A stretch of DNA of 64,000 nt from Aurantiochytrium sp. KH105 (taxonomy: Eukaryota; Sar; Bigyra; Thraustochytrida; Thraustochytriidae), in the NCBI GenBank assembly GCA_003116975.1, contig BGKB01000019.1, positions 248,001-312,000 of the forward strand, in the 5' to 3' direction. Position numbers and translations under genes: made by a program. Positions 32,087-44,759 of this stretch are shown in pieces. Numbering within the stretch: position 1 is the stretch's first letter; the number at the start of each line of letters is the position of its first letter. The notes below the pieces were generated by a model. It worked only from the letters and a program-made list of their open reading frames with translations, did not search any database and was not told the DNA's origin.

Positions 32087-33848
32087 TGCAACAGCAGCAG
32101 CAGCAGCCACCGCAGCGCGGCCTCCAGCACGCCGCGCTCGTGCGAACATGAACTATACAGCGAGAGCCTACCGCAAAAGGCCTCTTGTGGGCCGCGTTGC
32201 TTGACACGAGCGCGCGGCGGGGGGGAGCTTGCGTCCCGCCGGCCGCCTCCACCGTGTGGACGCTTCCGCGTCGGGACTCGCCTACACTGACAGTGGACAT
32301 GGTGAGTGAGCCGCCGAGGCCAACGCGCGGCGGGCAGGGCGAAGCGCCGAGCTGTCCCGGACGGAGGCGAGGCGACGTGGTGAAAGACGCCCGGCGAGGC
32401 GATCACGCCGCGAGAAAGACCAGAAAGACGCGCGCGTGATGCAGCTGCAGCAGCGAATGAGTTTCCTCGGTATGCGCTGTTGCGTCGCCCTAGCCTGCCT
32501 TGGCCTGGCCAGCCTGCCGCGCTCGCCGCCGCATTGCGTCCCTGCTTGCCGGCGCGAGGCCGACGGGGAACCGGGAAGGTGTCCGGACGGACAGACGCGG
32601 CGGCTGGACTGAGACGTAGAGCGTGGCGTTGGTCGTGCCAATGCGGAGCAGGCGCGCGGGGGTCGGCGTCCAGCAAGGAACCGAGGCCGCGCCAGGGAAA
32701 CCCGCCGACCCCCGCACTGAGGTCCTCGTTCCGCTCGCGCGGCCGCCCGCAGCGGATTCCACCGTCCCTACAGCCACCGCAGACACCGCAGACGGTGTAG
32801 CGCGGTGGGGGGTGGTGGGGCGGCCGCGGCGCCACGTGTCTGTCGATGCGGCGGCCGCTGCGCGAGTGCGAGAGGCGCGCGAGGGGCTGCGCGGAGTCGG
32901 AGGGGCCCTCGTGCTTCGTATAGACCCTGGGAAGGGAGAATCCGGGGCCTGGCGCGCAAGATAAGATCGCGACCGAAACCCTGGCTGGCTGTGTGCGCGC
33001 GATTCGATCGAGCGCGCGAGCCGTCTGTCTTTCGCTACGAGCTAGTTCGCAAGTACATGTGCTACATGAAACGTGACCAACGTGCGTGCACAACCTCGTG
33101 CGGGAGCGGGCAAACGGCTGTGCGCGGACGGGCTTGTGGACGAGACGGATGGATGATTAATTAATGGATTGGCGGCCGACCGGCAGCGGCGGTGTCGTGT
33201 CGTTGGTCTCCGCCAGCCAGCCAGCCAGCCAGTCAGGCAGGTGGCCCGGAAAACGAGCCGATGGCAAACTCATTCTGGACAAGAGCTCCGTGAGCTGGAG
33301 CGACAATAGGCCGCCATGAACGCCCCGAACGCACTGTTAAGAGATGCGGCTTTCGTTGCGAGATGCAGCGACATGCAGCTGCACAAGAGCTTTAGCTCTC
33401 CGCTGGTAGCCTGGCTTCCACCGACCGCTTGATCGTCGATCTGAGCGTGAACAGACACGGCGTTCGAGCATGCGGATAGGCGAGAATCGAATCGATGGCG
33501 TGATGTATACATCGCTTTTTGATTGACTGGCCACTGACCAGATTTCGAACAGCTCCCTTCTGAAAGACCCGTGGCTTATGTGACTGTCTTTCAGATCAAT
33601 CAAGAGGTCAGACAAGGCAAACTAAACTTTTGCCAACGCTACAACTGGTGCAAGAACTGACTTTACAGAGAGTTGTACGTCGTGTCGAACTCGCTGTGGC
33701 CTATGTAAGAGCCGTAAAGAAAGGTGATACTTTAGCTACTTGACTGTGCTGGATGAGACTGGTGCACGAGTCGTGAAGAAAGTTGATGCTCTATCTACAA
33801 AAATGGAAAACCTCGACGATTAATTTGTTATTCTTGGCGAAGCTTTTG
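31697..33848. other. Gene-free region upstream of kinase
   Basis: No gene is recognised. Open frames on both strands are Arg/Ala/Ser-rich. The stretch holds a CAG run (32047-32108), CCAGCCAGCC repeats (about 33211-33235) and a low-complexity GC-rich segment, then AT-richer DNA that is probably 3' flank of the cryptochrome gene. The part next to 31696 is the presumed kinase promoter and leader. Confidence 0.55.
32047..32108. repeat. (CAG)n repeat with CAA/CTG interruptions
   Basis: About 20 triplets, CAG on the plus strand, 350 bp upstream of the minus-strand kinase start. It is probably non-coding. Confidence 0.85.
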
Positions 33849-35468
33849 TTAGTTTTTCTTGGATTGTTTTTTGGAAGAGCCGGAGGAGTCGGACGAGGCG
33901 GACGACTTGCGTTTGTTGCCCGACTTATAACGATCGTAAGCCTCCTTGATGCGGTTCATGTTCTCCTTTGACGTGGCGGTATGGTCTTCGATGATTCGCT
34001 CGGGGTAGTCCTTGCCAATGATGCATTTTGCCTCTTCTTGAACTTCACGAGGCGCCTTCCAGGGCTCGTAAATGTACTTTTTCGGCATGTCCTTGAGCGC
34101 AGGCACATATTTTCGAATATAATCTCCGTCCGGGTCCCACTTTTTCCCAAAAGAGATGGGCGAATAGCAGCGGAAGTACTGGTAAAAGAAGGCAGAGCAG
34201 CTGAGCCACATCCAGTTGCAGCTGTTCACGCTCCAGTCGGCGTCAATGAGCAAACGGTCGAAAACGTCAAAGCCCTTTTCCCAGCTCACAAAGCAATCGC
34301 CACGCGTGAGAAAGCAGGCGACCATGTGGCGCGCCAAATGGTGAATCCAGCCCTCCTCGCGCAGCTGGGTCATGATCGCGTCAATGAAGGGGTAGCCAGT
34401 CTCGCCTGCTTCCCATTTGGCAAAGAGTTCCTTGGCGTCATTATCCCAGTCCCAGTCGATTTGGCGAGCCAATGGATTGCCCTTCATCTTGCTAATGTCT
34501 TCCTCGGTAAAGTAGCCAATCGTGAGCCAGTGTTCGCGCCAGAGAAGCTGGCCAGCGAGCGAGGTGGGCGGCTGCGTAGGCTTGCCCTTGGCGTCCTTTT
34601 CGGCCTTCTTTACGGCGTGCCACGCGCGACGCAAGCTCAGGCAGCCTGCATTCAGGTACGGCGAGAGCACGGTGGTCTGCGGCTCGAGCCCTGTGGGAGC
34701 TGTTTTGGGCTTTTCGAAGCTCGCAACCCAGTCCGGCTGCTTTTCGACGACCTTCTCGAGTCTTTTCAGAGCCTCGTCTTCTCCGCCGGGAAATCGAAGC
34801 TTGCGCTGTTCGCGCTTGAGTCCCTTGTAAAACTTGTTGTCCCCGCTCTTGGGCACTGTGAGGTCCTCGACATCGAGGGCCTTGCGAATGGCGTCAAGAG
34901 CCTTGTCGGCCGCGCCTTTGTCGTAAGGAATGGACTTGGGCGCAGACAGAGGCTCGCGCACGGACCCACACTGGCTAAAGAGGGTCTCAAAGGAGCTCAT
35001 TGTCGTTGGAACCTCGCCGCCATTCATGTGTCTCTCGTAAAGCCCCGGAGGATGCATCCAGTGGGCCGGTTCGTCGATGACTTTAACGTCTGCCTTGTTC
35101 GCGAGACCCGCCACGTCTTCGTCTGTCTTTTGCGAGTGTTTCTCCGCCTCCTCGGAGGTATCGAAGCCAATCGCTTTGGCATCGACGGCTTCCCAAATCT
35201 TGGGCAGAACCTTTTCCGGCTCGCCGCGTACGAAGATCACTCCGGCATCCACGCCGCATTTCTTAAATTTCTCGTCGAGATTCCGCAGGCTCTCCATGAT
35301 GAACTCGAAGCGCACATCGCCCACATTTTGGGGATTCGAGTGCCATTTGTCCAAGACGTACACGGGCAGCACTGTGCTGGCGTCCTCCATACACGCCTTG
35401 AGCGTCGGGTTGTCATGGATGCGCAACGTCTTGCGCAGCCAAAGAATCTTGGTTTGCGCGCTCGGCAT
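33849..35468 (-). CDS. Animal-type cryptochrome/(6-4) photolyase
   Basis: The 539-residue protein is a member of the cryptochrome/photolyase family, animal CRY and (6-4) photolyase branch. The N-terminal Rossmann-like domain begins ILWLRKTLRIHDNPTL with VLPVYVLD, and the FAD domain contains WREHWLTIGYF. Residues H376-H377 (GWIHHLARHMVACFLTRGD) match the histidines needed for (6-4) repair. The FAD/Trp-rich core reads DADWSVNSCNWMWLSCSAFF, followed by QYFRCYSPISFGKKWDPDGDYIRKY. The C-terminus is a short Lys/Ser-rich tail (nuclear signal). The frame is open far upstream, but that part is leader repeat (CTTTGC/CTCTGC); the ATG at 35468 fits family length. Both repair and light-signalling roles are possible. 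Confidence 0.92.
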   Translation of the reverse strand: MPSAQTKILWLRKTLRIHDNPTLKACMEDASTVLPVYVLDKWHSNPQNVGDVRFEFIMESLRNLDEKFKKCGVDAGVIFVRGEPEKVLPKIWEAVDAKAIGFDTSEEAEKHSQKTDEDVAGLANKADVKVIDEPAHWMHPPGLYERHMNGGEVPTTMSSFETLFSQCGSVREPLSAPKSIPYDKGAADKALDAIRKALDVEDLTVPKSGDNKFYKGLKREQRKLRFPGGEDEALKRLEKVVEKQPDWVASFEKPKTAPTGLEPQTTVLSPYLNAGCLSLRRAWHAVKKAEKDAKGKPTQPPTSLAGQLLWREHWLTIGYFTEEDISKMKGNPLARQIDWDWDNDAKELFAKWEAGETGYPFIDAIMTQLREEGWIHHLARHMVACFLTRGDCFVSWEKGFDVFDRLLIDADWSVNSCNWMWLSCSAFFYQYFRCYSPISFGKKWDPDGDYIRKYVPALKDMPKKYIYEPWKAPREVQEEAKCIIGKDYPERIIEDHTATSKENMNRIKEAYDRYKSGNKRKSSASSDSSGSSKKQSKKN

Positions 35469-36056
35469 CGTGCCGAGAATTCCTTGCAGCACCAAGCACA
35501 ACGTGTAGCAGCAGCCGCCCAAGCACGAATTCGCAGACAAGGCTAGCAAGGCGAGTGACCAGCAGCAGTCCCAGTTCGCGCTGCAGCAGCCCTCGGCGCG
35601 CGGACGTCCAACTCGATTCGAGACTGCTCGCTCCCGGCCTGGGCTCCGTCGCGCGCGGTCGCCTCGGCCAACGCGGCGTCGGGGTCTGCCTCGAGGCCCG
35701 CGCCCCCTTAGCGTCGGCGGGGCGGAGTCGGTGACTATTTTGGACAAGGCGCTCGTCGAGATCGCGCCTGCTTTCCGACGCTGCGCGAGGGCCTCGAGCC
35801 GCGCGCAGGGCCGAGGCGCGGCGAGGGGGAGGGCGCCGTGCTGCGCGACCGGCGTCGAGGAGGCCCGGCTCTGAGGCTGCGCCTCGCGGCGGCTACGCCG
35901 AGGAGAGAAAACTAGCTCGCGCCTTGAGTATCTTTCTCGACGGCCACGGCGACGAGGACGAGGACAAGGGCTGCGGCGACGACCATCCAGGCGAGAGGAA
36001 AGGGCCACACGAGCTGAGCATAGAGCAGAGCAGAGCAAAGCAAAGCACAGCAAAGG
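35469..36056. other. Divergent promoter, cryptochrome / LST8
   Basis: A 588-bp bidirectional region, GC-rich. On the LST8 side an AGCAGAGCA/AAAGCAAAGC purine-rich run ends just before the ATG at 36057. No gene is seen inside. Confidence 0.55.
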
Positions 36057-36995
36057 ATGGCTGCTGGCGTGGTGCTGGCGACGGCTGGGTACGGGTCACA
36101 GATCAATTTCTGGGATGTCTCGACGGGGACGAGCACGCGGAGCGTGAACTTTCCAGACTCCCAGGTCAATGTGCTCGCCGTCTCCCCGGACAAGCTACAC
36201 CTCGTCGCGGGCGGCAACCCCAAGATTCGCATGTTCGAGACAAGCACGAACAATCCGAACCCGGTGACCGAATTCGAAGGCCACACGTCAAACGTGACAG
36301 CTGTAGGTTTTCCAAATCATTCGCGATGGGTGTATAGTGGATCGGAGGATGGAACAATCAAAATATTCGACACGCGATCAGCCGCAGTGCAGCGCAATTA
36401 CGAAAATAAGGACAAAGTGGGCATCACGTCTGTTGCTTTGCATCCAAATCAGGCGCAGCTGATCTCTGCCGACCAGAACGGGACCATTCGGGTTTGGGAC
36501 CTTCCTGCGGACAAATGCATCGCGCAAAGCAAGCCCGAAACAGATGACATTGCGATGCGTTCCGTTTCCGTGGCATCGAACGGGAGCATGGTCGCGGCCT
36601 GTAATAATGTCGGACATTGCTTTCTCTGGCTCATGGACGACCATCAGAGCTGTTACTCGCTCGGAAATCAAACCCCACTCGCGAAAAAGGTCCATGACAC
36701 ATATAGCCTCAAGTGCCTCATCAGCCCCGACCGCAAGCTACTCGCAACAGCTTCTGCTGATCACACAGTCAAGTTGTGGCGTCTGCCAGACTTTACGCTC
36801 GACAAGATTCTAGGCGAACATCAACGCTGGGTGCATGATATTGCTTTCTCGGCGGATTCATCATTTTTGGCGTCTGCATCGTCAGATGGCCGCGCGCGTC
36901 TTTGGCAGGTGAGCGATGGGGAAATGGTACATCACTACACGGGTCATACCAAGGCCATCGTCGCGGTTGCTCTCAACGATTCGAGTCTGGACTAG
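36057..36995 (+). CDS. LST8: LST8, WD40 subunit of TOR complexes
   Basis: The 312-residue protein consists of seven WD40 repeats with almost nothing else, as is normal for LST8 (GbetaL), the stabilising subunit of TORC1 and TORC2 that sits on the TOR kinase domain. Clear repeats include ATAGYGSQINFWDVSTG, VYSGSEDGTIKIFDTRS, LISADQNGTIRVWDLPA, LATASADHTVKLWRLPD and LASASSDGRARLWQVSDG. The family phrase GHTSNVTAVGF and the C-terminal GHTKAIVAVALND-type ending are present. Length matches yeast and human LST8 (about 300-326 residues). The start is the ATG following the AAAGC leader. Confidence 0.94.
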   Translation: MAAGVVLATAGYGSQINFWDVSTGTSTRSVNFPDSQVNVLAVSPDKLHLVAGGNPKIRMFETSTNNPNPVTEFEGHTSNVTAVGFPNHSRWVYSGSEDGTIKIFDTRSAAVQRNYENKDKVGITSVALHPNQAQLISADQNGTIRVWDLPADKCIAQSKPETDDIAMRSVSVASNGSMVAACNNVGHCFLWLMDDHQSCYSLGNQTPLAKKVHDTYSLKCLISPDRKLLATASADHTVKLWRLPDFTLDKILGEHQRWVHDIAFSADSSFLASASSDGRARLWQVSDGEMVHHYTGHTKAIVAVALNDSSLD

Positions 36996-37046
36996 CCTAG
37001 GGCTAAGGTTGGCCATTTTTCCGAGCGAACAACTTGGTCTCTCTCA

Positions 37047-37087
37047 CACACGCACACGCACGCGCGCGCACACGCGCACGCGCGCAG
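37047..37087. repeat. Alternating (CA/CG)n tract
   Basis: A purine-pyrimidine alternating run of CACACGCACGCGCG type just after the LST8 gene. Such runs favour Z-DNA. Confidence 0.8.
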
Positions 37088-37414
37088 GTGTCAATGATAT
37101 CTTTCACACTCGTCAAGGGACCTGCACTTCGCGACACTTCGTTGAGCAGTACTCTTTTTTTCTTTTTTTTCTTTGCAATGGAAAAGGCTTCTGTGACTGA
37201 CATGCAAGGGATCCACACATGCTCTAGTCGCGCCTGTGAGGATTCCCGATCGCTGATGGCCGTCCCGTACGCAATTTTACCGTGATGTCGCGAAAATAGA
37301 ATCGTTTGCATGATTTTTTCTTTTCGTGAAACAGCAACGGCCCATTTCGTTCTCGATATTTTCTTCTCTGAATTTTCCAGTTGGTATTTCATCTTAGAGT
37401 ACTACGCAGACTAT

Positions 37415-38015
37415 TTAGGCCTTGAGCTTGAAGCGGTTCAGAGGCGTTTCCTTCTTGATGTCATCCTCCACGAGCTCGTCCTGCGCGGCGGCAACGCGAA
37501 GAACTTCTCGCTTACTCGTTTCCTCGAGCTCTCCGCCCAACAAGAGCTCATCCAAAATGTGGTAGCACCGATTGAAATTAAAGATCACGTCGAGCTCGCA
37601 AACGTTGCCAAAGTATCTGTCAAGAATCTCCACGTACAAGTGGATCTGTTCGAGCTGCAGCAGCTCGTTCGATTTGTTGTCGATAACGGTGATAAAGTAG
37701 AGGCTCTGCGCGGCAGTTAAATTTGTCCGGTGTCAGTTTAGGCCCTTGCCCATGCGCGCACGCGCACATATGACGATTTGATTTCGAGGTCATTTTACCC
37801 GTGAGCGAGTGATGCAAACTTACAGCGTAGCGCTTGTACACAATGGTCCCTGTTCGCCATGCAAGAAAGTTGCAGAGCTTGTTAGGGCGGCTAAGCACCA
37901 TGGAAGAGATCTCGCGCACAATGCGTGCCTTCTCCTTCTTCTCGTATGCCTTGTAGAACTTGGTAAGCCGCACCTTTCCCTGGCGGCTCACGAGCAGCAT
38001 GACCTCGACGCCCAT
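37415..38015 (-). CDS. AP-1 complex small subunit sigma (two exons)
   Basis: The exons are 38015-37824 and 37705-37415, separated by a 118-bp intron with donor GTAAGT and acceptor GCGCAG. Splicing joins KRYA to [10 protein letters not shown] in frame, exactly as in the family, giving 160 residues. The longin-like small adaptin fold is evident: [16 protein letters not shown] at the N-terminus, then [31 protein letters not shown] and [19 protein letters not shown]. This subunit belongs to the heterotetrameric clathrin adaptor AP-1 at the trans-Golgi/endosome; the VCELDxIFNFxxxYxILDE pattern and length suit AP-1 more than AP-2 or AP-3. It is the clearest intron in the window. Confidence 0.93.
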
Positions 38016-41000
38016 GGTGTCGGCTCTTGCGCTTCCTTCTCACGCGACTTCTCGCCTCCCTGCACAAGTGCGGCGGCGTGCGAGACCAAGCGCAAAGACA
38101 GGAAACGCGTCTACCCCTGGACGGCGCCAGCTCTCCCGAGCGTGCACGCGCGCGCGTGCCGTCGACCTCGCGAGCGCGTCTTCGCGGAGACAGTCTGGCT
38201 GTCAGCGATGGATGAAAATCTTCTTCTCCTTTGGCTCGCCGGAGGTCGACTTTGGCCGTCCATATCTCACTTTCCGCGGAACTTTTCCACTTTACGCTGG
38301 CTTTTGTTCTAGTCGGTATTCTGCACTTGCGCTTTTGGTCCACTTGCAGCGCGTCTTTATGCACTTAGATGGGGAAGAGTTTCACTGTGGAGTGGAAATC
38401 GTACTTGCGGCACCCCCTGCCGCACCATGTGATAGACCCTTTATCAAGGACCGTTGGACCCCTTTCCACTGAAGGACAAATAGAGAAGGCGAGCGAGTGA
38501 GCCCGCCGGGAGTCTAGGCGTCTTGAGTGAGTGAGGACTGCCTAGAATTGTAGACGAAGGTTGCGCGCGGTTTGGGCCCGAGAGCGCGGGAGCTGTGCGT
38601 GCAAAACAAACAAGGCTGGCCACGCCGTGGCTTCGGGAAAAGGTCGTGCACCAAGCGAGCGAGCGGAGCGGTTCTGCCTGCGCAGCTTTGTCCGTACATC
38701 GATTGCCACAGCCAGCGAGGCTGCCAGCGAGAGCGCGCGAATACAATGGACAGCTATGGCAGGCCGTCGAGTCGCGGCGGCGTGTCCAGAAGCGGTCTTC
38801 GCACGGGAAACCTCCGCACAGGCAATGTGAATGCAGTCAACTATCAAGGCGTAGGATTGAACACGAACGTGAACGTCGCAGATCGCCCCGTGACGCAGCA
38901 TGGCATGGGTGGAATGCGCGTCGGTACTGCCGGCCCGAAGCGCCAGGTGCAAGACACCTCGTACTACATTACGTTGCTTCGCAACAAGTGCACAGAAATC
39001 AGCGCTGAGACGAAAAAGCTCAAGAAAGAAAGCGATCGCTTTCAGGCCGACAATAGCAGCTACATGAAGTATGAGCGTCAGTACGAAGACCTGATCAAAT
39101 TGGTCCGTAATCTAGAGGGAAACCTCGCTGATCATAACTTGGCCATGGACAAGGCACGAGACAGCACAGACCCCGAAGATGTCCGCGCATACCAGCAGCA
39201 GCTGGCGCACCGCAACAAGCAGGAAAAGCAGCAGGTTGACGCAATCTTCATGGAGCGGCAGAATTGTGACGCAGCCATTCGCTCGTATGAGGAAAAGATG
39301 GATAAAATGCGCAAGATGGAAGAGTACAAAGTGAGCCAGCTGAACGAAGACGATCGCAGTCGATACATGCAGCTGGCAGCCGAGAGCCAGAGTCTGGGTC
39401 GCGCCGTCGAGAACCGTCGCAATGAGCTGGAAAGTGTGTTGAAGCGCGTCCGCCAAGGCGAAGCTGCTCTCGACAATGACCATCTGCGCGAAGACTTTAA
39501 ACAGCTTTCGAGGCAGCTGGACGGCCTTCGTCGTGAAAAGGAAAACTTGGAGACGGAGCTAGAAACGAGCAAATTAACCCCCGAGGAAGCGCGGGCACGG
39601 CTCCTGGACAAGGTCAAGCAAGATAATCAGAAAATCCAGGACCTTGGCAAGCAAATCGATGACGCCGAGGACGAGTGTCGCGACAAGCGTCGACAAATTG
39701 CCGAAGTGCAAGCCGAGCTTGACGAGCGCAAATCTGGTGGTGGCGCGGGTGGGGCAAGCGAAGCTCAAAAGTATGCCGCCCTCGAAGAGCGAGACCGCGA
39801 AATGAGCGAATTCCTTGACACCTTTGAAGAGCAAATGGTTCGGGAGCTTGAGGAGCAGAAACGCGCGCAGAAGATGGTGGTCGGCCTCCTTGAACACACT
39901 TCGCGTCACCTTGCACAAAGCGAGAACCTTCCGAGCGAAGAGCAGTACTCTGAGATGAAAGACGCACTTACTTTTAAAAAGCGGCAACTCGAAAGCAGCG
40001 CGTCGACCATGGAGCAGCTCGAAAAGGAGCTCGAGAAACGGCGCGGAGAGCTCGAGAAGATCAACACGCTTGACGAAAAGATTGAAGTGGAACTCAAGTC
40101 GCTTACAGAGCGCATCGCGGTCATGAAGAGCGAGATGGTTCAGTTTGTTAAGATTGACGAACTTCGCGAGCAGGCAGATGCAACGCGCGAGGAACTTTTG
40201 GAGTTACGCGCTGGCTATCAGCGGCGGCGCGACCACATGCGTTCTCAAGTCGCACTTGTCAAGCAAAAGCATGACAAGCGTAAGAATATGCTGGCTGACA
40301 ACGAGACCGCACGCATGATTGAGGGTCTGGAACAGAAGCTGCGGCACTACGAGCAGAATATTTTTCATCTCATGGAGTTTATCACGGAGAAAGAGCTCGA
40401 GACCGACTTTCAGTCTGAACGCGAGGAGTGCGGCCGATTTATTGACGATCTGAATGCTTTGCACATTGAACAGGCAGCAAATCAGGCCTTTTAGGAAAAA
40501 AAGGGGCGTGAAACAGTTTCTTCAAAAAAAATGATTGAGCTCCGTGTTCCTGTACACCACTTTTCTGTTTCTTGTTGATTCTGCTGTATCGTTCATATGA
40601 ACCATTTCGTGCTGTCTTTCCCACGGCGCTAGCTAGTCTATTTTTTTTGCAAGTACAGTTTGATGCAGCACGACGTCCAGAAACTCTGCTGCGGCGTATA
40701 CGCCGCCGAGAATGGCGCAGACGCTGGTTAGGAACTCGCTCCAAGCATGCTTGACCTCTTCCTTGTGTATTTTAATGGAAGAGAACTGGAAACGCAGAAA
40801 GAAACCTGGTTCCTCCACATGATTCAAAATGCCGAAGCTTGCAAGCGGGTTGTCATCACCAATGCTCTTCTTGTAATAATATGTCGATGAGTACTGGTTG
40901 GAGGCCACGGCAGGGCGATAAAGACCTGCGTACGTAGTGGGAACAACCTTGACTTGATACTGATACTGGTACATGCCATCTGATTTAACGCCTGTTTTCC

Positions 41001-44000
41001 CACGAAGCGGCCGTTCCATTCCAGGAAAGATCTCACCAAAAGCCAAATCATGAATGTGATGACTCGCATTGAATCGTTGCAGCGACTCATACGTGACAGA
41101 CTTGGCCCCACGATTGAACTCGTCTGCATTGACGGGAGAAACTTGCAAGAGCCCAGGTACCTTGCGTGCGTGCGCTGTTCCTTCGAGACGGCAGCCGACC
41201 TTGCGATCTGCCGTTGGTGTCTTTCGAAACTCAGGTGAAAAGTCTTCCATGACTTTGCTGTGATGTTGACCTCGGTAGTGAAGGTGCACGGCCTCGCAGG
41301 GAAGCTCGTAAAACTCAATGTCAACATATATCGCAACTGTTTCCGCCCCAGGACTCACGTCGAGTTCGAGCTTCTCCACGATCTGCACGTCCTGGAAAAA
41401 GATGAACTCTGACACCACGAGATACAGCATGAAGGCGTACGCAAGCAGCGAGACTACCGCCCCGGCAGCAGTTTTCTCGCGCACGCCCGCCAAGGACTTG
41501 CTAAAGGCCACATCGAAGCCCACGAACATCGTGCGCGCGCGCGCACGCGCGCCCTCCTCGGCGATCCGTGCGTTCAAGAAGTGATGTATGTGCCCCGAAG
41601 GGATCTCAATCGCGGACGTTTCGGGTTTCCGGGACGAGAGACAAGGCTTCCGGAATTCCGAGACCAGACCTGACGCATTTGCACTCTGGTTGATCGTCAG
41701 CCGCGCTCAAGGGTTGATGTGGCATGACTTTGCGCGTGTGAAGGAACCTTGTAGCGTGCGTGGCTCCGCCGGCCGTTGCAATGAAACTTTCATAAGAACG
41801 CAGAAAGGAGGGGCAGGCGAGCTATAACTCATGCATTGGAGAGCGCATCGCGTGGGGCAACAAAATGGAAAGCCTTGTCCGCGTGCGGGAGAAATTCGAA
41901 GGACGTAGACGGTCCTGGATTTAACCGCGAAATGACCACCCCTGGATAGGATAGTGGGAGCACATAGAGAACTCGAAAATTTACCAGTTCAAATCCGATG
42001 CGCGTGTCCGTTTCGAGCCTGGTCTCAACGGGAGGAGAAGGGAGAGGACCGTCTCTGATCGAGATGAACAGCAAGCTGCTCCCTCATGCCAGCTGCTCCC
42101 GCAGGCCAGCTGCTCCCGCAGACCAGCTCGCCGGTTTTTTTAGTCGATTGTGGGGAGAATTGGTGTCGCCTCCAAGCCTCTCGTCGTCGGCGGCTCCGTT
42201 CTTCCATAGCAAGAGTCTGCCCGCAGCGAGTACTGCGTCTAGAGGAGCCACATCCGGCGACAAACAATTCTTAGTCACTGCCTGGCTTTTGGCGGCCCTG
42301 GACGATGGCCCGGCGCGGAAGTTTGGTCGGGGTGGGGAGAAAGGGGGGGGGGGGGGCGCCCCACTGGCTGAGCGATCAACTGCACAAACAAACAGCGATG
42401 CCGTTGTTGCTTTCCTCTGACCTTCCACCGAGTCGTTTGGTTGGCCGTCCTTGCTCAGGTTTCTCTTGGTCAAGAGCACAAAAAATTGACAATTTTTCCA
42501 CGCGCGCGTCGCGCGATTCGCATCGCATCGCTCGCTTGTATGATTCAAGGTGAGATGCGCGACCGGCGAGACGTCGCCAGCCAAAGAAAGCCTTGCACAG
42601 TCGAGCGGGTTAAGATAAGAAAGACCCGTCTTGCAGAGCGAGACTGGTGGAAGCCTCCGCGGCGAGTGGCTGGTCTCGCACGCGCAAGCAGGCGAGCAGA
42701 CAGGCTAGCAAACAGGCGCGCAAACAGGCGAGCAAACAGGCACGTAAGCAGGCGCATAAACAGGCGGGCAGGCCGTGCTGTTGTCGGCCGCGGCGGCCAG
42801 CCTGTGGGTGGTCCATTAGTGTCCATTCTGCTCAAGAAGCTGCAGTATCGCTCTGATGAGGCTTCGGGGAAAACTAAAGCCTTCTCCCGCAGCGCCCACA
42901 GCCAGTTAGGGCAGGCAAGCCTCGCGCGCAGCTACGAGAGACGCGGTCCGGCAGTAAGAAGGACGCTCGCGGCTCTGAGAAAGTAAAGCCGCCAAATAGA
43001 AGAGCAGAGCAGCAGAGCAGAGCAGAGCAGAGCAAGCGAGCAAACGCGCAATGCCCGAGGCAAGTCCGGGGCTTGGCGTGGTGGTCTAGGCGCAGCGAGA
43101 GCGCGAGCGACAAGGCGAGGAGGTAGCAGCACCGCGCACGCGCTCGAGCAATTGGTGCTGGAGATGCCGCACAGGCCACAGCAGCGCGCCAACGTTGTTA
43201 CATCGGCGCCGATGAGAGCAGACCGTGCTCATGAGCCTATCCACGGAGAAGGACGAGGGGGAGTAGGAAGAGGAAGAGGACAAGAAAGCGGGCGCCTACG
43301 GAGAGCCATTTCGAGCCCCCTTGGCTTGAGAGGCTTTGTCGGAGGGAAATTCATTAGAGATGTGAATTCGGACGGCGAAGAAATGCGTCTCGACGAAGAA
43401 TTGTCACCCACCTGGCGGCCTTCGGGACGTGGACAGAACTCTGCGAATCATAATGTCGAGGAACAAAACACGACCCACCAAAGAGCCATGGAAACTGAAG
43501 AAGAAACAAATGGTCCAGCATCGACGACGATGGTCCGCCGAAGCATATCAGCAGGTGCAAGAATTGGGGCGAGACTCAATCGTTTCTCATCAAGTAATCC
43601 TCAAGATGCCGGGGCGCCTCGCCCGAGCCATCGCGGGCGGCTTCCGGCAAGAGATGTGCTTCCTCTTTGGATTTCACGCGACGAGGTCAGAATTGTATAT
43701 TAGCTCTTGCACGTGCCCTGAGCAAGAGCACTTTTGTCGTTTTCACTTTTTTACTCTACGCCTCGTTAGACCCAATTCGCGAGCTACTACATGCGGAACA
43801 AATCCGCCAAGGTCGAGGATCTATTTTCATGAACAATTTCACTTTTTTTTTCAGGCTTAATTATGACGCCAAGCAGGAGACAAAGGGGGAACTGGCTGGG
43901 TGAAATTTTCAGTATTCTCGCCTCGAAAGCTTGAGACATTGTAGACTTCTCCTCTGTCGCATTAGAGCTCACGAGGAGATAAACTTGGAGCAAAGTACAG

Positions 44001-44635
44001 AAGCAAGAGCACCTGTCAGCGTTTCTCTCTTGGTCCGCCATGCGTTCCATGAAATCATGCAGACATGGCAAATTGCAGAGGGCGATCGTTTTTTACAAGC
44101 TGGCCGTCGGGCTGGTATGATCAGCTGACGCGAGCACGCTTGAAAAACTGTTTACGCTAAGACAGGAACCATCGTCTCCTGAAACAAGTTTACCCTCGAT
44201 TGCAACAACATTTTCGACAAAAATACACGCGATGGCAGAATTCAAACGATATTCCTGTGTCACATCTCACATAAGGACCATAAACCAGCGTGTCGTGTAA
44301 AAAGTCAAAACTTTCACTTCTCCGTTTCGGCCGAAGAAGCCTCCTTCTCTGCGGGTTGAAAATCAGTCATTAAAGGGAGGCGGTGGGAAAGAGGAAGGGA
44401 AGAATTCCTAGCCTGCATCCTCGGGCAGTTTCTCTCGTTGATGACTCGCCTAAAAGCGGCGCAATTTGTTCTGAGTATGCACCGGGATGTAGTAGGTAGC
44501 GACGCGAACAAGCATTTCTCTCTGAGCAAGGAGACTTCGAGACATGGTTTCCGGGGCCAACTCTGATCCCCATAAAAAACAAATTGGTCTGCATCTCCAG
44601 CGAATCATCCTTTATACTCCTGATAGAGCGCAGCT

Positions 44636-44715
<80 letters not shown>

Positions 44716-44719
44716 CTGC

Positions 44720-44759
<40 letters not shown>
